From positions 1-64,000 of the forward strand of contig CANREF010000003.1 in the NCBI GenBank assembly GCA_947629575.1: a DNA stretch of 64,000 nt, given 5' to 3'. The DNA is from an uncultured Clostridia bacterium (GTDB lineage Bacteria; Bacillota; Clostridia; Christensenellales; Borkfalkiaceae). The position numbers and the translations under genes are program-made. This document shows positions 63,769-64,000 of the stretch, piece by piece; positions within the stretch are counted from its first letter, which is position 1, and every line of letters starts with the position of its first letter. The notes under the pieces are model-generated. The model was not told where the DNA came from. It saw only the letters and a program-made list of their open reading frames with translations, and searched no databases.

Positions 63769-64000
63769 AAAATATTATCAAGACCGTCTATCCCGAACGC
63801 ATCGTTACAGCGTGCGGAGCGGAAAACGAGGGCGTTTTGCTCAAGCGGAAAAGACTCCAGATCGGCATCGGGCGGGAGGAAGTCTGTAAACTTTCCGCGG
63901 GGGGATATCTCCTTCTCGATTTCGGCAGAGAGATCGTCGGCGGCGTGCGCATCCTGAGCTGGTTTTCCGCGCCGAACGTTCCCGTGCGCCTGCGCTTCGG
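63765..64000 (+). CDS. Start of a GH78-like alpha-L-rhamnosidase (partial)
   Basis: The window cuts the gene after 78 residues. ATG at 63765 overlaps the previous stop (ATGA), with GGAGG upstream. The visible part begins MKNIIKTVYPERIVTACGAE and reaches GYLLLDFGREIVGGVRILSW, then VPVRLRFG. The LDFGRE.VGG phrase is typical of the N-terminal beta domain of GH78 alpha-L-rhamnosidases. The catalytic domain lies outside the window, so the call is tentative. Confidence 0.6.
   Translation, partial: MKNIIKTVYPERIVTACGAENEGVLLKRKRLQIGIGREEVCKLSAGGYLLLDFGREIVGGVRILSWFSAPNVPVRLRF

Overview
This window comes from a Gram-positive-type bacterium of moderately high GC content, most likely an uncultured gut Clostridia/Christensenellales-like Firmicute. 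Supporting markers are RNase Y, RqcP, type III glutamine synthetase, PlsY, Lgt/LspA, an ECF S component and a DUF421-DUF4363 pair. Most promoters read TTGACA-17-TATAAT and most starts have AGGAGG-type ribosome binding sites. The taxonomic placement is inference.

Layout. 1-4625: tandem structured repeats, then a cysteine/tryptophan-type beta-elimination cluster (cysK, tnaA, cyuA, XRE regulator). 4626-7503: repeat-rich spacers, a DUF421/DUF4363 pair split by a repeat, a candidate small RNA and an ECF transporter S component. 7586-12219: overlapping operon lgt-pncB-coiled-coil protein-lspA-rlu. 12511-15433: tandem-HTH regulator divergent from an unlisted 57-residue protein, then der-plsY. 16140-19384: popT-like DUF368, ridA and rny. 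19385-20154: tRNA-Pro(CGG) surrounded by tRNA fragments. 20155-28019: Na/Pi transporter, tag, GH51 arabinofuranosidase, LRR lipoprotein, glnN. 28569-33370: dut, trmB, glycosyltransferase and an ABC-2 exporter. 33437-36348 (minus): radA, fused ispDF, rqcP. 36654-44967: rpoB-rpoC, without the usual ribosomal protein neighbours. 45179-46602: a cysteine/glycine/asparagine-rich small protein and a Bro-N/Fic protein. 46714-64000: a rhamnoside utilisation locus: DeoR regulator, rhaB, rhaA, ABC sugar uptake (binding protein and two permeases), a giant repeat surface protein, a GH99-like lipoprotein, a GH106-like enzyme and the start of a GH78-like rhamnosidase.

The most unusual signal is a set of three interspersed repeat families filling nearly every long intergenic gap. 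Family A (about 200 bp, all copies in one orientation) is an array of small hairpins whose arms differ between copies but stay complementary, including a G-U/G-C swap. This is the pattern expected of a conserved RNA structure. Family B (about 90 bp) has GACACCACC/GGTGGTGTC ends and internal GC palindromes. Family C has GTCATTTCGAGCG-like ends. B and C are nested inside the loops of A, and C lies inside the reading frame of plsY. The C-terminal tail of lgt is built from B-like units.

The rhamnoside genes form a coherent pathway. The divergent DeoR/rhaB promoters share a 9-bp inverted repeat whose arms are the two -35 boxes. Binding protein and permeases would import rhamnosides, GH106/GH78 enzymes would release rhamnose inside the cell, and RhaA and RhaB would convert it to rhamnulose 1-phosphate. 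The aldolase is not in the window.
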